Assembly (NCBI GenBank): GCA_946482115.1
Contig: CAMLQP010000141.1
Coordinates: 1 to 7,503, forward strand
Direction: 5' to 3'
DNA: 7,503 nt
Source: an uncultured Comamonadaceae bacterium
Lineage (GTDB): Bacteria; Pseudomonadota; Gammaproteobacteria; Burkholderiales; Burkholderiaceae
In this document: positions 5,773 to 7,503 of the stretch, piece by piece
Position numbering within the stretch: position 1 is the first letter of the stretch
Layout of the letters: every line of letters starts with the position of its first letter
The notes under the pieces: generated by a model
The model's input: the letters and a program-made list of their open reading frames with translations, nothing else
Told to the model about the DNA's origin: nothing
The model's database searches: none
Position numbers and translations under genes: made by a program

Positions 5773-6816
5773 TCAGACTTTCGTGTGTTTCTCGATCAGC
5801 TTGCGCGCGGTCTCGAGCAGCTTGGGGCCGTCGAAGCCGCGCTTGGTCATCTCGTCAGCCCACTCCACCTCGACCTGGCGGGCGCGGCGGCGGAAGGCCT
5901 GGGCGTCGGCCAGCGGCGCGGTGTAGAGCGTGTTGCCGCGATCTTGCGCGGCCTTGCGGCCGGCCGGGTCGCCGGCCTGCTGCACCTTGCCGAGCCAGCC
6001 CGAGGTGGCGAGGCCGGAGTTGGCGTCGATCACCTTCTTGAGGTCGGGCGGCAGCGAGGCGTACTTGGCCTTGTTCATCGCCATCACGAAGGTGGTGGTG
6101 TAGAGCGCGCCGCCGGAAGGGTCGAACTCGGTGTGGAACTTGGTGAGTTCGTGCACCTTGACCGAGGGCACCACTTCCCAGGGGATCACGCAGCCGTCGA
6201 TCACGCCCTTGGACAGCGAGTCGGGGATCTGCGGCAGCGGCATGCCCACGGGAATGGCGCCCAGGTAGCCCAGCATCTTGGTGATCTGGCGGGTAGGGCC
6301 GCGCAGCTTGAGGCCGCGCAGGTCGTCGGGTGTGCGGATCTGCTTTTCTTTGGTGTGGAACATGCCGGGGCCGTGCACGTGCAGCGCCAGCGTCTGCACG
6401 TCCTTGAACTCGTCGGGGGCGACGGTCTGCACGTACTCCCAGTAGGCCTTGGAGGTGGCCTCGGCGTTGCTCATCATGAACGGCAGCTCGAACACCTCCA
6501 CGCGCGGGAAGCGGCCGGCGGTGTTGCCAGGCAGCGTCCAGACGATGTCGACCACGCCGTCCTTGGCCTGGTCGAACAGCTGCACCGGCGTGCCGCCGAG
6601 CTGCATGGCGGGGTAGGCCTCGAACTTGATGCGGCCGCCCGAGTCCTTCTCGACCTTGTCCATCCAGGCCTTGTGCATGTTCAGCCACACGTTGGACTGC
6701 GGCGCCATGAAGGTGTGGAACTTGAGCGTGACGCTCTGCTGGGCGAAGCCGGTGAGGGCCGGGGCGCCGAGCGCCACGGCGGCGCCCGACTGGAGCAGGG
6801 TTCTGCGTTGGATCAT
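5773..6816 (-). CDS. TRAP transporter substrate-binding protein, DctP family
   Basis: This is a 347-residue periplasmic binding protein. The N-terminus MIQRRTLLQSG followed by a hydrophobic stretch and cleavage near GFA-QQ (about residue 25) is a signal peptide. The RR makes it Tat-like. The mature part shows the DctP fold: LKFHTFMAPQSNVW at the start, MQLGGTPVQLFDQAKDGVVDIVW (about 71-93), ELPFMM (about 110-115), and TPDDLRGLKLRGPTR (about 162-176). In this last segment Arg172 sits where the family has its carboxylate-binding arginine. The family delivers organic acids to a DctQM membrane pair. The exact ligand is unknown, but an organic acid is likely. No DctQ or DctM gene is in the window. 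The ATG at 6816 has a CAGGAGA site (6830-6824). The upstream neighbour is the hydrolase gene, 70 bases away. A terminator follows at 5652-5688. Confidence 0.92.
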   Translation of the reverse strand: MIQRRTLLQSGAAVALGAPALTGFAQQSVTLKFHTFMAPQSNVWLNMHKAWMDKVEKDSGGRIKFEAYPAMQLGGTPVQLFDQAKDGVVDIVWTLPGNTAGRFPRVEVFELPFMMSNAEATSKAYWEYVQTVAPDEFKDVQTLALHVHGPGMFHTKEKQIRTPDDLRGLKLRGPTRQITKMLGYLGAIPVGMPLPQIPDSLSKGVIDGCVIPWEVVPSVKVHELTKFHTEFDPSGGALYTTTFVMAMNKAKYASLPPDLKKVIDANSGLATSGWLGKVQQAGDPAGRKAAQDRGNTLYTAPLADAQAFRRRARQVEVEWADEMTKRGFDGPKLLETARKLIEKHTKV

Positions 6817-6886
6817 GCGGGTATCTCCTGGTTTGACCGCCGAAATGTACCTGTCGGGCCGGCGCTGGCCGATGGGGAAAACCCCT
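6817..6886 (-). other. Hydrolase-TRAP intergenic leader with Shine-Dalgarno
   Basis: This 70-base spacer separates the hydrolase stop from the TRAP gene. It contains the AGGAG ribosome-binding site of the TRAP gene (6829-6825, 8 bases before the ATG). It also has the short palindrome GGGG-AAAA-CCCC on the plus strand (6874-6885), directly after the hydrolase stop, and an imperfect GGCC...GGCC dyad (about 6858-6870). The four-pair GGGG/CCCC stem lacks a T-tract, so it is not called a terminator. No clear promoter is seen, so co-transcription is likely. Confidence 0.55.
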
Positions 6887-7503
6887 TCAGGCTACCGCCA
6901 CGCGGATGCCGGTGAGGCCGTCCACGTGGCCTTCCATCACGTCGCCCCTGGCCACGGCCGCCACGCCTTCGGGTGTGCCGGTGTAGATGAGGTCGCCGGG
7001 CTGCAGTTCCCACGCGGCCGAGAGGTGCTCGATGGTCTCGGCCACGTTCCAGATCAGCTTGGAAACGGTGCTGCGCTGGCGGTCGGCGCCGTTGACCTGC
7101 AGCCAGATGGCGGCGTTCGCCACATCGCCGGCCTGCGCGGCCGGGGTGATGGGGCCTATGGGGGCCGACTGGTCGAAGGCCTTGCCGATGCACCAGGGGC
7201 GGCCCTGCTTCTTCATGTCGTTCTGCAGGTCTCGGCGGGTCATGTCCAGCCCCACGGCGTAGCCGTGGATGTGCTGCGCGGCGTCGGCGGCCCGGATGTC
7301 GCGCCCGCCCTTGCCGATGGCCACCACCAGCTCGATCTCGTGGTGGAGGTTGGCGGTCAGGCTGGGGTAGGCGATGGTGGCGGTCTGGCCGGGCTCGGCC
7401 ACCACGAGTGCGTCGGCCGGCTTGAGGAAGAAGAACGGCGGCTCGCGGCCGGTGAAGCCCATCTCCTTGGCGTGTTCCTCGTAGTTGCGGCCCACGCAGT
7501 AGA
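6887..7503 (-). CDS. Fumarylacetoacetase-family hydrolase, fumarylpyruvate hydrolase-like (5' end outside the window)
   Basis: Roughly 205 C-terminal codons are present. The frame stays open through the window edge, reading YCVGRNYEEHAKEMG, which is the usual start of the conserved FAH fold. The true start therefore lies beyond base 7503, perhaps 20-30 codons further. Family marks, numbered from the Val codon at 7495, are REPPFFFLKPADAL (17-30), the metal ligands Glu53 and Glu55 in HHEIELVVAIG with Asp84 in GLDMTRRDLQ, KAFDQSAPIGP, and TGTPEGVA near the end. Such enzymes use Mg2+ or Mn2+ to cleave C-C bonds in acylpyruvates, for example fumarylpyruvate in gentisate degradation. The overall pattern resembles fumarylpyruvate hydrolase, but acylpyruvase or isomerase activity cannot be excluded. 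It probably shares a transcript with the TRAP binding-protein gene 70 bases downstream. Confidence 0.9.
   Translation of the reverse strand, partial: YCVGRNYEEHAKEMGFTGREPPFFFLKPADALVVAEPGQTATIAYPSLTANLHHEIELVVAIGKGGRDIRAADAAQHIHGYAVGLDMTRRDLQNDMKKQGRPWCIGKAFDQSAPIGPITPAAQAGDVANAAIWLQVNGADRQRSTVSKLIWNVAETIEHLSAAWELQPGDLIYTGTPEGVAAVARGDVMEGHVDGLTGIRVAVA

Noticed and set aside
6874..6885. GGGG-AAAA-CCCC palindrome after the hydrolase stop as a terminator
   Set aside because: The stem has only four pairs and no T-tract follows on the minus strand. The TRAP gene downstream has no clear promoter of its own.
5713..6915. Plus-strand open frame (400 codons) antisense to the TRAP binding protein
   Set aside because: It is rich in His, Leu, Gly and Val with no domain. 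The minus-strand DctP protein has a signal peptide, a ribosome-binding site and family motifs, so this frame is a shadow.

Overview
The window is a high-GC (roughly two-thirds G+C) chromosomal segment of a betaproteobacterium. It most likely comes from Burkholderiales, probably Comamonadaceae. The clues are the pheS-pheT-ihfA-merR-tRNA-Pro gene order, the protein sequence style, and a hairpin-rich intergenic repeat of a kind I recall from that family. The species assignment is inference. Almost all of the window is accounted for by ordinary genes, and there is no gene-free stretch longer than about 160 bases.

Left half, plus strand (1-3548): the last codons of pheS, complete pheT (phenylalanyl-tRNA synthetase beta chain), ihfA (integration host factor alpha) whose Shine-Dalgarno overlaps the pheT stop, and a small MerR-type regulator. 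A dyad lies in the short leader between ihfA and the regulator gene. Then comes a tRNA-Pro(GGG) with its own TATAAT promoter and a strong intrinsic terminator. This is a conserved translation and nucleoid-protein cluster of beta- and gammaproteobacteria.

Right half, minus strand (3548-7503), read from high to low coordinates. First is the 3' part of a fumarylacetoacetase-family hydrolase (fumarylpyruvate hydrolase-like, start outside the window), then a TRAP-type periplasmic binding protein. These look co-transcribed and end at a strong intrinsic terminator (5652-5688), preceded by a cluster of hairpins (5693-5763). Next is a tightly packed three-gene unit: a zinc-ribbon Nudix hydrolase, a single-domain histidine phosphotransfer (Hpt) protein, and a 12-helix major facilitator transporter. 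The transporter gene converges on the tRNA, and its stop codon touches the last T of the tRNA terminator.

The two halves are functionally unrelated. The left is translation and chromosome housekeeping. The right combines probable catabolic and uptake functions with a small unit of unclear common purpose. I see no mobile element, CRISPR array or clear new biological system. The points most worth a second look are the unattached Hpt protein inside a Nudix-MFS operon, the dyad in front of the MerR-type gene, a possible leaderless start for the Nudix gene, the TRAP binding protein without visible membrane partners, and the hairpin repeat at 5693-5763.
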